From the NCBI GenBank assembly GCA_964405775.1, contig CAYOPG010000049.1:1-16216 (forward strand): 16,216 nucleotides of DNA, read 5' to 3'. Shown piece by piece: positions 6,496 to 14,554 of the stretch. The translations under genes and the position numbers were made by a program. Within the stretch, counting starts at the first letter, position 1; every line of letters begins with the position of its first letter. Origin of the DNA: JAAZFF01 sp964405775 (GTDB lineage: Bacteria > Verrucomicrobiota > Kiritimatiellia > RFP12 > UBA3636). The notes under the pieces are model-generated. The model saw only the letters and a program-made list of their open reading frames with translations, was not told the origin of the DNA and made no database searches.

Positions 6496-8205
6496 TTGAA
6501 CGAAAATAAATACAGCATGGACCCTGTCCTCTCGGTCGTCCACATGAACGCACTCCTTAACGACGAGGCGTGCGACGAGATCCTCGAGGAGCAACATAGA
6601 TCCGCCAAATCGGTGCGCGACATCATCGTCGACGGCGGATATATGGCTGAAGAAGACCTGCTTGGCGCCATGGCGGCGTACAACGGAAGCGAAGTGGTGT
6701 CGCTGGATGGGTTCGTTGTGCCGGCAGAAGTGCTGCGCACCGTTCAGGGCAGCGTGGCGAGGCTTTACGGAGTGCTTCCCGTTGACGCTACACCCACGAG
6801 CGTGACGCTGGCTATTTCGTCGATCCCCAGCCCTGTGGTGTCAGATGAACTGGCGTTCGTGCTGTCGCGCGAAATCAACTTCGTACTGGCCAGACAAAAG
6901 GAGATAACGGAGTGCATCAGCCGTTTCTACGGCGATGATTCTTCGATGGCCGACAACTTCCTCTCAGGTATAGAGAGCATCAATTTCGAAGAAGCCGGAA
7001 TTACAGGTGACGAGGATATGGACGAGGGCGCCCTCGCCGACGCCTCTGCCTCCGCCCCCGTGGTGCGTCTGGTGCAGTACGTGCTGCTGCAGGCCGTGAA
7101 CGCGCGTGCATCCGATATCCATTTCGAGCCGTTCGAGAAGGAATTCCACATTAGATACCGTGTTGACGGCGCTCTGTACGAGATGACTCCGCCGCCAAAG
7201 TCTCTGGCCTTGCCTGTTATTTCGCGCGTGAAGGTGCTCGCGGGCCTAAACATCGCGGAACGCCGCCTTCCGCAGGACGGCCGCATCCAGCTGCCCGTGG
7301 GCGGCAGGATGATCGACTTCCGCGTATCGTGCCTCCCCACGCAGTTCGGCGAATCGGTGGTGCTGCGCGTGCTCGACCGCTCGGTCGTATCGCTCGACCT
7401 GGAAAACCTGGGCATGCCGGAGGATGTGTACAATGACATTGGCGCTGATATTGACAAGCCTAACGGCATTATAATCGTTACTGGCCCGACGGGCTCCGGC
7501 AAGACCACGACCCTGTATTCCTGCCTGCGCAGGATCAACAAAGAAGGGAACAAGCTCCTCACGGCCGAGGAGCCGGTGGAATACGACATTGACGGCATCG
7601 TGCAGGTTCCGATCAACCCGATTCAGGGCAACACTTTCCCCCTCGTGCTGCGTGCGTTCCTACGTCAGGATCCGGATATCATAATGGTCGGCGAAATCCG
7701 CGACCTCGAGACTGCGCAGATCGCCATCCAGGCGTCGCTCACCGGCCACCTTGTGTTTTCGACGCTCCACACAAACGACTCCGCCGGCGCCGTAACGCGT
7801 CTGGTGGATATGGACGTGGCTCCCTATCTGATCGCTTCGACCCTCGAGGCTGTTCTCGGGCAGCGTCTGGTTCGCACGATCTGCAAGTCCTGCAAAACCG
7901 AATACGAACCCACTCCGGACATATTGCAGCGCCTCGAGCTTACGCCCGAGCAGGTGCAGGGGCGGCGGTTCAGTTTCGGCGAGGGGTGTGACAAATGCAA
8001 CAAGAGCGGATACAAGGGGCGCAAGGGTATATACGAGTATCTGCGCATTTCCGACCCGATCCGGACGTTGATAAATGAACGCAGACCAACGCTTGTAATA
8101 CGCGAGAAAGCGCGCGAGCTCGGCATGCGCACCATGCGGGAAGACGGAGTCTTGAACATACTGGACGGCAACACTACAGTGGATGAAGTGATGCGCTACA
8201 CTTGA
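6496..8205 (+). CDS. pilB: PilB/GspE-type secretion ATPase, second divergent copy
   Basis: This is a second 569-residue ATPase of the PilB/GspE family, 35 bases after pilT and probably in the same transcript. The N-terminal domain (about 10-145) is GspE-like but diverged. The core has Walker A GPTGSGKTT (330-338), Walker B DIIMVGEIRD (394-403), His box TGHLVFSTLHT (416-426) and a zinc motif of Cys463, Cys466, Cys498 and Cys501. The Asp box reads TAEEPVEY (356-363), with Glu where the first copy and PilT have Asp. TTG 6496 is chosen because GGGGA at 6483-6487 lies 8 bases upstream; ATG 6517 has no ribosome site. Two assembly-type ATPases around one PilT suggest either two machines sharing a retraction motor or a PilB plus a GspE. 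The sequence does not show which copy is which, so the symbol is tentative. Confidence 0.88.
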   Translation: MNENKYSMDPVLSVVHMNALLNDEACDEILEEQHRSAKSVRDIIVDGGYMAEEDLLGAMAAYNGSEVVSLDGFVVPAEVLRTVQGSVARLYGVLPVDATPTSVTLAISSIPSPVVSDELAFVLSREINFVLARQKEITECISRFYGDDSSMADNFLSGIESINFEEAGITGDEDMDEGALADASASAPVVRLVQYVLLQAVNARASDIHFEPFEKEFHIRYRVDGALYEMTPPPKSLALPVISRVKVLAGLNIAERRLPQDGRIQLPVGGRMIDFRVSCLPTQFGESVVLRVLDRSVVSLDLENLGMPEDVYNDIGADIDKPNGIIIVTGPTGSGKTTTLYSCLRRINKEGNKLLTAEEPVEYDIDGIVQVPINPIQGNTFPLVLRAFLRQDPDIIMVGEIRDLETAQIAIQASLTGHLVFSTLHTNDSAGAVTRLVDMDVAPYLIASTLEAVLGQRLVRTICKSCKTEYEPTPDILQRLELTPEQVQGRRFSFGEGCDKCNKSGYKGRKGIYEYLRISDPIRTLINERRPTLVIREKARELGMRTMREDGVLNILDGNTTVDEVMRYT

Positions 8206-8254
8206 CGCGCGACGTTTCCGACACAAGGCATTTTAGAAAGAACACGGAGATCTG

Positions 8255-9175
8255 ATGGAAAAGGTAATAATAGCCGGCAGCGGCCCCGCCGGTTTGACGG
8301 CGGCGATATATGCGGCGAGGGCGGGTTTCTCACCACTTCTAATCGAAGGATTGCAGCAAGGCGGCCAGCTGGCCCAGGCGCCGCATGTGGAAAACTACCC
8401 CGGGTTTCCCGACGGGATTCCCGCGTTGGAGCTCATGGACCGCATGCGCCAGCAGGCCGAAAATTTCGGAGTGCGGTTTATGTTCGGGGAGTTGGAGAAA
8501 ATAGAAGTTGAAGACGACGGCACGATCTCCTGCAAAACCACTGACGGTACGGTTCTGCGCACTGTAGCGCTGATCGGCGCGACCGGGGCAACCGCCCGCA
8601 AACTCGGAATAGACTCGGAAACCAGATTCACGGGGCGCGGGGTCTCCGGATGCGCGGTTTGCGACGGGCCGTTCTACAGGGGAAAGAAAGTTGCGGTTAT
8701 AGGCGGAGGAGATACAGCGCTCGGCGACGCGCTGTTTCTTGCGAGAATATGCGAATCTGTACACCTCATTCACAGGCGCGACAAATTTCGCGGCTCGAAG
8801 ATTATGGCGGATCGCGTACTGGAAAATGAAAAGGTCAAGGTGCACTGGGATAGCGTCACAGACGAAATTCTGGGAACCGATGAAGCGGGCGTCACAGCAA
8901 TCCGCATAAAAAATAAAGTCACCGGGAAAACGGAAGAGCTGCCCGTCGACGGAGTGTTTGTGGCGATCGGACACCATCCCGTCACGGAATGGGCGTCTGG
9001 CTTGATTGACGTTGATGAAGAGGGGTACTTCATAACGAATGAAACGAAGACGAACGTGCCGGGCATCTTCATCGCCGGCGACGTTCAGGACCGTCTTTAC
9101 AAACAGGCGGTCACGGCGGCGGCTTCCGGATGCGCGGCGGCAATCACGGCCGAACACTATATCGCAGGCCTCTGA
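8255..9175 (+). CDS. trxB: Thioredoxin reductase (NADPH)
   Basis: TrxB passes electrons from NADPH through FAD and a redox-active disulfide to thioredoxin in the cytoplasm. The 306-residue protein has the FAD dinucleotide motif GSGPAG (8-13), the active-site CAVC (Cys133 and Cys136) followed by DGPFYRGK, the NADPH motif GGGDTAL (150-156), the phosphate-binding HRRDKFR (173-179), and the C-terminal FAD motif with GDVQDRLYKQAVTAAASG. Length and order are normal for the low-molecular-weight enzyme. In the NADPH site the usual EEA after GGGDSA is replaced by GDA. ATG 8255 has GGAG at 8246-8249, 5 bases upstream. It lies 49 bases after the second ATPase. A cytoplasmic reductase feeding thioredoxin is the normal electron source for DsbD, which is encoded 5 kb downstream, but the two genes are not in one operon. 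Confidence 0.94.
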   Translation: MEKVIIAGSGPAGLTAAIYAARAGFSPLLIEGLQQGGQLAQAPHVENYPGFPDGIPALELMDRMRQQAENFGVRFMFGELEKIEVEDDGTISCKTTDGTVLRTVALIGATGATARKLGIDSETRFTGRGVSGCAVCDGPFYRGKKVAVIGGGDTALGDALFLARICESVHLIHRRDKFRGSKIMADRVLENEKVKVHWDSVTDEILGTDEAGVTAIRIKNKVTGKTEELPVDGVFVAIGHHPVTEWASGLIDVDEEGYFITNETKTNVPGIFIAGDVQDRLYKQAVTAAASGCAAAITAEHYIAGL

Positions 9176-9207
9176 AAAAGTCTGGACGCGGGAAAGGAGC
9201 TGCAACT

Positions 9208-9684
9208 ATGAAGAAAAATGGAACGACAAATCACGCTCTTGCGGCGGCGCTGCTTGCGGCAACGCTGTTCGCCGCCGCCGGTTGCGCTACATGTCCTTTC
9301 TGCGGCTCAACTTTGAAAGACAAGGACACAGACACACAGGAGTTTACGCGGCTCGCGGACATGCGCGCAATTGAAGGCACTGTTTCGTGCATCGAGCGCG
9401 TCGCCATACTGCCGACTTTTAAAATCAATATTCGCCTGGTCAGAATCGACACGGAAGACCTGAAGCCCTTGGTGCTGGCAGAGCAGACCTTAAGTGACTT
9501 CAAGGAGTTCCCTGTTGCGTTCAGTCTGGAGTATGACCACTCCCTGATACGGGAGAAGGGCACGTACGGGCTGGTTGCGGATCTGTCGTCTCAGGGAACG
9601 GTGCTCTTCAGCACAGACACGCAGTACAAAGTGTTGGCTGGAGACGCCGGGAAAATGGATTTGGTTATAATGCGCGTACATTGA
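9208..9684 (+). CDS. YbaY/YscW-like lipoprotein
   Basis: The 158-residue product starts with a lysine, a hydrophobic stretch and the lipobox-like FAAAGC, so Cys26 is the likely lipidated residue. The mature part (about 55-158) has the pattern of the YbaY/YscW family: IEGTVSCIERVAILP, then VLAEQTLSDFKEFPVAFSLEYD, a DLSSQGTVLFSTDTQYKVL hairpin and a final DLVIMRV strand. This beta-sandwich family includes outer-membrane lipoproteins of poorly defined function and chaperones for type III secretins. The mature N-terminus is cysteine-rich (CATCPFC, Cys26, Cys29 and Cys32), which is unusual. ATG 9208 is chosen because AAAGGAG at 9193-9199 lies 8 bases upstream and it begins a clean signal peptide. 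The gene lies between trxB and carB, 32 bases after trxB. No specific function can be assigned. Confidence 0.75.
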   Translation: MKKNGTTNHALAAALLAATLFAAAGCATCPFCGSTLKDKDTDTQEFTRLADMRAIEGTVSCIERVAILPTFKINIRLVRIDTEDLKPLVLAEQTLSDFKEFPVAFSLEYDHSLIREKGTYGLVADLSSQGTVLFSTDTQYKVLAGDAGKMDLVIMRVH

Positions 9685-9689
9685 ACGCG

Positions 9690-9711
9690 CTACTCCCTGT
9701 TTGCGGAGTAG
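9690..9711 (+). promoter_or_regulatory. Small hairpin in the carB leader
   Basis: CTACTCC (9690-9696) and GGAGTAG (9705-9711) are perfect reverse complements around an 8-base loop. The hairpin starts six bases after the lipoprotein stop and ends 26 bases before the carB ATG, with no T-tract. It could be a leader control element or simply a spacer structure. A TATAAT lies nearby at 9666-9671 inside the lipoprotein end, but without a -35. Confidence 0.3.
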
Positions 9712-9737
9712 ATAAAGGGAAAGAACAAGAAGACAAG

Positions 9738-12700
9738 ATGCAACGTAACGACATTAAGAAGGTGCTTATAATTGGTTCGGGTCCGATAGTGATCGGACAG
9801 GCGTGCGAGTTCGACTATTCCGGCACGCAGGCTTGCAAGGCGCTCAAGGAATGTGGGTACGAAATAGTGCTCGTGAATTCAAACCCGGCCACTATAATGA
9901 CGGATCCGGTGATGGCCGACGCCACATACATTGAGCCGCTAAACGTGGACAGAATAGAACAGGTCATTGATAAAGAGCGTCCAGATGCATTGTTGCCGAA
10001 CTTGGGGGGGCAGACAGGACTAAATTTGGCTCTATCGTTGTCGAAGGCGGGAATTCTGGAGAAGTACGGCGTCAGGGTCATCGGCGTCAATCTGGATGCG
10101 ATCGAGCGCGGTGAAGACCGCGAGATTTTCAAAGCGACAATGGCACAGCTCGGGATCGAAACTCCGAGAAGCGAAGTCTCGCACACGGTTGAGCAAGCGG
10201 AAGCGGAGGCGGCAAAGCTCGGCTATCCGGTTGTTGTGCGCCCGGCTTACACGCTCGGCGGCACAGGAGGTGGACTCGTTTACAACGTAGAGGAGCTGCG
10301 CACCATTGCCGGCCGCGGGCTCGAGGCCTCTATGACGCACCAGTGCCTAATCGAAGAATCCGTAAAGGGCTGGGAAGAGCTGGAAGTGGAAGTCGTTCGC
10401 GATTCCGAAGGCCACATGGTCTCCGTTTGCTTTATCGAGAACGTCGATCCAATGGGCGTCCACACAGGCGATTCGTTCTGCTCGGCGCCCATGCTCACTA
10501 TAGATGATGAAACGAAGGCCAGGTTGCGCGATTACGCATTCCGCATTGTGGATGCGATAGGCGTGATCGGCGGAACCAACGTGCAGTTCGCACACGATCC
10601 CAAGAGCGGCAGAATCGTAATAATCGAAATCAACCCGCGCACGTCGCGTTCATCGGCTCTTGCCTCAAAGGCAACCGGCTTCCCGATCGCGTTTATATCC
10701 GCGAAGCTTGCGGCAGGATACCAGCTGTCCGAAATCCCGTATTGGCGCGGCTCCGGGCTCGATAAATACGAGCCTCACGGCGACTATATTGTACTGAAAT
10801 TCGCGCGCTGGGCGTTCGAGAAATTCCGCGGGGCGGAGGATAGACTCGGCACGCAGATGAAGGCGGTGGGCGAGGTGATGTCCATCGGCAAAACATACAA
10901 AGAGGCCTTTCAGAAGGCAATACGCGCATTGGAAAACAAGCGCCACGGGCTTGGTTTCGCGAAGAACTTCAACTCCAAAACTCTCGCTGAACTTCTGGAC
11001 ATGCTGCACGACGCCACAAGCGAGCGCCAGTTCATCATGTACGAGGCTGTCCGCAAGGGCGCGACGAACGAGCAACTCCACAAGCTTACCTCGATCAAAG
11101 ATTGGTTCATACAGCAAATGCGCGAGCTCGTCGAGCTGGAGGAGCGCATCCTCAGCTACAAGGGGACTTTGCCACCAGACGACCTGCTGGTTGAGGCAAA
11201 GAAAGATGGCTTTTCCGACCGCTATCTCGCGCAGATACTCGGCGTGAAAGAGGGAGCCGTGCGCACACGCAGGACGGCGCTGGGCGTCGTCGAGACGTGG
11301 CATCCCGTACCTGTTAGCGGCGTCATGGACACCGCTTATTACTACTCCTCCTACAATGCTCCGAAAGACGAAGTGCCCGTCTCCGACAACAAGAAAAAAG
11401 TGATGATACTCGGAGGCGGCCCGAACAGGATAGGGCAGGGCATTGAGTTCGACTACTGCTGCGTTCACGCCGCGTTCGCACTGCGCGATCTCGGTTACGA
11501 GACTATAATGGTCAATTGCAACCCAGAGACGGTTTCCACGGACTATGACACGAGCGACAAGCTCTACTTCGAGCCAGTAACGCTCGAGGACGTGCTCCAG
11601 ATTTATGAAAAAGAAAAGCCATGCGGCGTAATTGTTCAGTTCGGCGGCCAGACTCCGCTCAACATTGCGCGCGAACTTTCCGATGCGGGCGTCAAAATTC
11701 TGGGCACCAGTATCGACTCCATTGATATCTCCGAAGACCGCGACCTCTTCCGCATGCGCATGGAGCGCCTGAATATCCCGATGCCGGAATCCGGAATGGC
11801 AGTAGATATAGGCGAGGCGGTGAAAGTGGCCAACAAGATCGGCTACCCCATAATGATCCGTCCCTCGTTCGTGCTTGGCGGACGCGGAATGGAAGTCATA
11901 TATGATGAAAATATGCTCCGCGAATATGTCGACCGCGCTGTTGGCGTCACTCCAGAGCGTCCGCTGCTCATAGACCGCTTCCTGCAGAATGCGCTGGAAT
12001 GCGAGGCCGACGCCCTCTCCGATGGCGAGAACGTGTTCATACCTTCGGTTATGGAGCATATCGAGCTGGCCGGCATACATTCGGGTGACTCCGCATGCGT
12101 TATTCCGCCTGTTTCGATTTCCGACGAGAATCTCGAGACAATTCTCCAATACACGCGCGCCATAGCCCAAGAACTTCAGGTCACTGGCCTGATGAACATG
12201 CAGTACGCGATCGAAAAAGGCAAGGTTTACGTCATCGAGGCGAATCCGCGCGCATCGCGCACGGTTCCACTCGTCTCGAAAGTCTGCAACATACAGATGG
12301 CTCAAGCTGCCACGCGGTTGATGCTCGGCGAGACTCTTTCCTCGCTCGGTCTGGAAGCCCGCGAGATCCCCCACTACGGTGTCAAGGAGGCCGTGTTCCC
12401 GTTCTCCAAGTTCCCTGAAGTCGATCCTGTGCTCGGACCCGAAATGCGCTCCACGGGTGAAGTGCTCGGAATGGCGTCCACATTCGGTCTTGCGTACTTC
12501 AAGTCTCAGGAGGCGGCGGACGGCCCGTTGCCCACGGAACGCGGCGGTAAAATGCTCGTCAGCCTGTCGGAAAAGCCTGATCAGGCGGCTCACGTCGTTC
12601 GTGAGTTCAAAAAACTCGGCTTCTCCATTGTTGGCACGAGCGGAACGATCGAATGGCTTGCAGAGCACGGCATAAATGGCGAAACGGTGAACAAGATCGG

Positions 12701-12947
12701 TGAAGGACGCCCCAACGTTCTCGATCTCATCCTCAACAAAGAGGTCTCTCTGATCCTGAACACCCCTTCCGGCCGCCGTGACGCACGCGCCGACGACGCC
12801 TCCATACGCAAGGCTGCGATAAAGTACAGAGTTTCGTATTTGACCACACTTGCCGCCGCCGTCGCCGCCGCAAATGGCATACGCGCCGCGCGCGACACGC
12901 AAGGGGAGGTCAAGTCCCTCCAGGCGTATCATTCGGACATAAAATAG
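9738..12947 (+). CDS. carB: Carbamoyl-phosphate synthase large subunit
   Basis: CarB makes carbamoyl phosphate from bicarbonate, ammonia channelled from the CarA glutaminase, and two ATP, for arginine and pyrimidine synthesis. The 1069 residues match the usual size (E. coli about 1073). The carboxyphosphate half has GSGPIVIGQACEFDYSG (13-29), RPAYTLGGTGGG (168-179) and EINPRTSRSS (297-306). An oligomerisation region follows. The carbamoyl-phosphate half has RPSFVLGGRGMEV (708-720) and EANPRASR (834-841). The allosteric MGS-like domain runs from about 938. Both ATP-grasp halves look intact. ATG 9738 is chosen because MQRNDIKKVL aligns with the family N-terminus; the in-frame TTG 9681 would add a non-homologous extension. 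The ribosome site is weak (AAGAAGA). YWRGSGLDKYEPHGDYIVLKFARW near 346-369 differs from the proteobacterial form. No carA is in the window. Confidence 0.96.
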   Translation: MQRNDIKKVLIIGSGPIVIGQACEFDYSGTQACKALKECGYEIVLVNSNPATIMTDPVMADATYIEPLNVDRIEQVIDKERPDALLPNLGGQTGLNLALSLSKAGILEKYGVRVIGVNLDAIERGEDREIFKATMAQLGIETPRSEVSHTVEQAEAEAAKLGYPVVVRPAYTLGGTGGGLVYNVEELRTIAGRGLEASMTHQCLIEESVKGWEELEVEVVRDSEGHMVSVCFIENVDPMGVHTGDSFCSAPMLTIDDETKARLRDYAFRIVDAIGVIGGTNVQFAHDPKSGRIVIIEINPRTSRSSALASKATGFPIAFISAKLAAGYQLSEIPYWRGSGLDKYEPHGDYIVLKFARWAFEKFRGAEDRLGTQMKAVGEVMSIGKTYKEAFQKAIRALENKRHGLGFAKNFNSKTLAELLDMLHDATSERQFIMYEAVRKGATNEQLHKLTSIKDWFIQQMRELVELEERILSYKGTLPPDDLLVEAKKDGFSDRYLAQILGVKEGAVRTRRTALGVVETWHPVPVSGVMDTAYYYSSYNAPKDEVPVSDNKKKVMILGGGPNRIGQGIEFDYCCVHAAFALRDLGYETIMVNCNPETVSTDYDTSDKLYFEPVTLEDVLQIYEKEKPCGVIVQFGGQTPLNIARELSDAGVKILGTSIDSIDISEDRDLFRMRMERLNIPMPESGMAVDIGEAVKVANKIGYPIMIRPSFVLGGRGMEVIYDENMLREYVDRAVGVTPERPLLIDRFLQNALECEADALSDGENVFIPSVMEHIELAGIHSGDSACVIPPVSISDENLETILQYTRAIAQELQVTGLMNMQYAIEKGKVYVIEANPRASRTVPLVSKVCNIQMAQAATRLMLGETLSSLGLEAREIPHYGVKEAVFPFSKFPEVDPVLGPEMRSTGEVLGMASTFGLAYFKSQEAADGPLPTERGGKMLVSLSEKPDQAAHVVREFKKLGFSIVGTSGTIEWLAEHGINGETVNKIGEGRPNVLDLILNKEVSLILNTPSGRRDARADDASIRKAAIKYRVSYLTTLAAAVAAANGIRAARDTQGEVKSLQAYHSDIK

Positions 12948-12953
12948 TTTTTG

Positions 12954-12982
12954 TTTATTTTTCCATTTAAATATTGTATATT
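12954..12982 (+). promoter_or_regulatory. AT-rich probable promoter after carB
   Basis: The 40 bases after the carB stop are strongly AT-rich in contrast to both neighbours. TATATT (12977-12982) matches the -10 consensus at five of six positions; TTTATT (12954-12959) lies 17 bases upstream but is a poor -35. A start near 12990 would precede the small ORF and the kinase gene. I see no terminator hairpin for carB in this gap. Confidence 0.4.
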
Positions 12983-13030
12983 CCGGCCGTTTCAATGCCC
13001 GCGGATAAGTCGGGGAAGGGGCAGAGCAAG

Positions 13031-13321
13031 GTGAAAATTTTTATATATTATCCCCCACATGATGGGGAAGACGACAAGAACCGTAACGGCGTCCATGGCG
13101 AGGTCTGCTTCGTTTCTTTCGACGGCTCCGCTCCCGTTGGCGCCGCGACACGGCGCGACAGCGACGATTATTCGGTAGTGGACGAGGCTTTTCGGGCGTT
13201 TCCCGGTTTGAGCGAACCTTCGGGCTCGGTTTCTGATTCTGTCAGGGCGCGGGATGATCTTTGCTTCGGGGATCTGTTAATTAGTGAAAAGTCGTTTTGG
13301 GACAAGTTTGATTATGAGTGA
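13031..13321 (+). CDS. Small acidic hypothetical protein
   Basis: From GTG 13031 the frame gives 96 residues beginning MKIFIYYPPHDGEDDKN. The rest is acidic and polar with no transmembrane segment and no signal peptide, and I recognise no family. GTG 13031 is chosen because GGGG (13018-13021, within AAGGGG) lies 9 bases before it; ATG 12995 in the same frame has no ribosome site. The stop TGA at 13319-13321 overlaps the kinase start ATG 13314 by eight bases, as in coupled genes. In favour of a real gene are the ribosome site, the promoter-like sequence upstream and the overlap. Against it are the lack of a recognisable fold and its short length. Without it, 12948-13313 would be a 366-base gap with only the promoter. 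Confidence 0.4.
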   Translation: MKIFIYYPPHDGEDDKNRNGVHGEVCFVSFDGSAPVGAATRRDSDDYSVVDEAFRAFPGLSEPSGSVSDSVRARDDLCFGDLLISEKSFWDKFDYE

Positions 13322-14492
13322 TCAGAAGATGACGCATTCCGAGGAAACCCTCAGGAAAGTTTTTGGCAAATTCGTTGAAGGCGGCAAGATCGAGTCGATA
13401 GAGCAGAACCGCAGTGGTTTGATCAACCAGACGTACTTTATCACGCAGACGGGTTCAGATGGCACGCTGCGGAAATACGTGATGCAGTGCATGAACAGGG
13501 TCGTGTTCCCCAAATTGCCGGATCTCATGGAAAACGTGTTCAGGGTGTCTCGGCACATGGAGATAAAGTGCAAGGCGTCCAAGCATCCCGATGCCAAACG
13601 TGGATTCCTGAACTTTCGATGCGCGCTCGACGGGCAGTGCTATGTTGATTCCGAAGAGCTCGGGTTCTGGCGCATGTACCGCTACATCGACCACGCTGTC
13701 GGAAGGCTCACTGCCACCACTACTTTCGAGGCGTATTCTGCCGGAAAGGCGTTCGGTAATTTCCAGTCGTTGCTCTCTGATCTCCCAGAGCCCAGATTGC
13801 ACGAAACCATCAGCCGATTCCACGATACGCGCAACCGCTATGCGCTGCTCGAGGAAGCCGCAAACAAAGACGCCTTCGGCAGACTAAAGGACTGCCGCGA
13901 CATTTTTGAGGGCCTTTTAAACCTCAAGGGCGCGGCTTTGGCCATGCAGGAAGCCGCCGATGCCGGGCGTATCCCTGAGCGGGTCGTCCATAACGATGCC
14001 AAGCTCTCAAACGTCCTGTTGGACGAAGAGGACGGCCGCGCTGTCTGCGTCATCGATCTCGACACTTGCATGCCCGGCCTGGCGCTTCACGATTTCGGCG
14101 ACCTCGTGCGCAGCATCTGTACCGACTCGCAGGAGGATACCGACAAGCCGGAGTGCATACGCGCGCGTCTCGACATGTTCACCTATCTCGCGGAAGGGTT
14201 CCTCTCCGGCGGGCGCGGGTTCATGCTCCCAGAGGAAAAATACTTCATGCCTGACTCCGGCATTACCCTCACCACGGAGGTCGCTGTGCGATTCCTGACG
14301 GACTACCTCAGCGGCGATGTCTATTTCCGCACCAAATACCCCGGCCATAACTTGGTCCGCGCCCGCGCGCAGATGACGCTTGCGCAGAAGTACTTGGAAG
14401 TCCTGCCGGAGATGCGCGCGATTGTTGCCGAGGCCGACAAAGCCGCGAGCAAATCCGTTGCCGACGAAGCCTCGAATAGCGCCGTCTCTTAA
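13314..14492 (+). CDS. NahK-like sugar 1-kinase (aminoglycoside phosphotransferase fold)
   Basis: The 392-residue protein has the choline/aminoglycoside kinase fold. The nucleotide-binding lobe includes the RSGLINQTYFI loop (33-43) and the strand KYVMQCMN (54-61). The catalytic motif is VVHNDAKLSN (224-233) with the likely base Asp228, and the metal motif is CVIDLD (245-250), followed by PGLALHDFGDLVR (254-266). The HND-KL-N, VIDLDT-MPG and HDFGD combination closely resembles N-acetylhexosamine 1-kinase (NahK/LnpB), which phosphorylates GlcNAc or GalNAc at C1, so a sugar kinase is more likely than antibiotic resistance. The C-terminal 20 residues are Ala- and Ser-rich and probably disordered, which makes it longer than NahK. 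ATG 13314 is preferred over the 13284 start because it begins at the overlap with the upstream ORF; ATG 13329 is also possible. Substrate identity is inference. Confidence 0.82.
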   Translation: MSDQKMTHSEETLRKVFGKFVEGGKIESIEQNRSGLINQTYFITQTGSDGTLRKYVMQCMNRVVFPKLPDLMENVFRVSRHMEIKCKASKHPDAKRGFLNFRCALDGQCYVDSEELGFWRMYRYIDHAVGRLTATTTFEAYSAGKAFGNFQSLLSDLPEPRLHETISRFHDTRNRYALLEEAANKDAFGRLKDCRDIFEGLLNLKGAALAMQEAADAGRIPERVVHNDAKLSNVLLDEEDGRAVCVIDLDTCMPGLALHDFGDLVRSICTDSQEDTDKPECIRARLDMFTYLAEGFLSGGRGFMLPEEKYFMPDSGITLTTEVAVRFLTDYLSGDVYFRTKYPGHNLVRARAQMTLAQKYLEVLPEMRAIVAEADKAASKSVADEASNSAVS

Positions 14493-14493
14493 A

Positions 14494-14514
14494 AAAATCG
14501 CCGGTGCCACCGGC
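14494..14514 (-). terminator. Intrinsic terminator reading on the minus strand
   Basis: GCCGGT (14500-14505) and ACCGGC (14509-14514) form a six-pair GC hairpin with a three-base loop. On the minus strand it is followed by GA and then a run of seven T (complement of the A run at 14491-14497). That is a normal intrinsic terminator for minus-strand transcription. On the plus strand no T-tract follows, so it would terminate the kinase transcript weakly at best. No minus-strand gene is recognised nearby. Confidence 0.45.
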
Positions 14515-14554
14515 TGCCGGAAGTCACATCTAAACAAAGGAAGGATACGCCACG

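Noticed and set aside
10665..12995. Very long minus-strand open frame opposite carB (776 codons)
   Set aside because: It mirrors the carB codon structure; the plus-strand frame has all CarB motifs, and the antisense product resembles no protein family I know.
13053..13072. C-run and G-run hairpin (CCCCA and TGGGG) near 13060
   Set aside because: The stem is only five pairs, has no T-tract and lies inside the small ORF; too weak to call a regulatory site.
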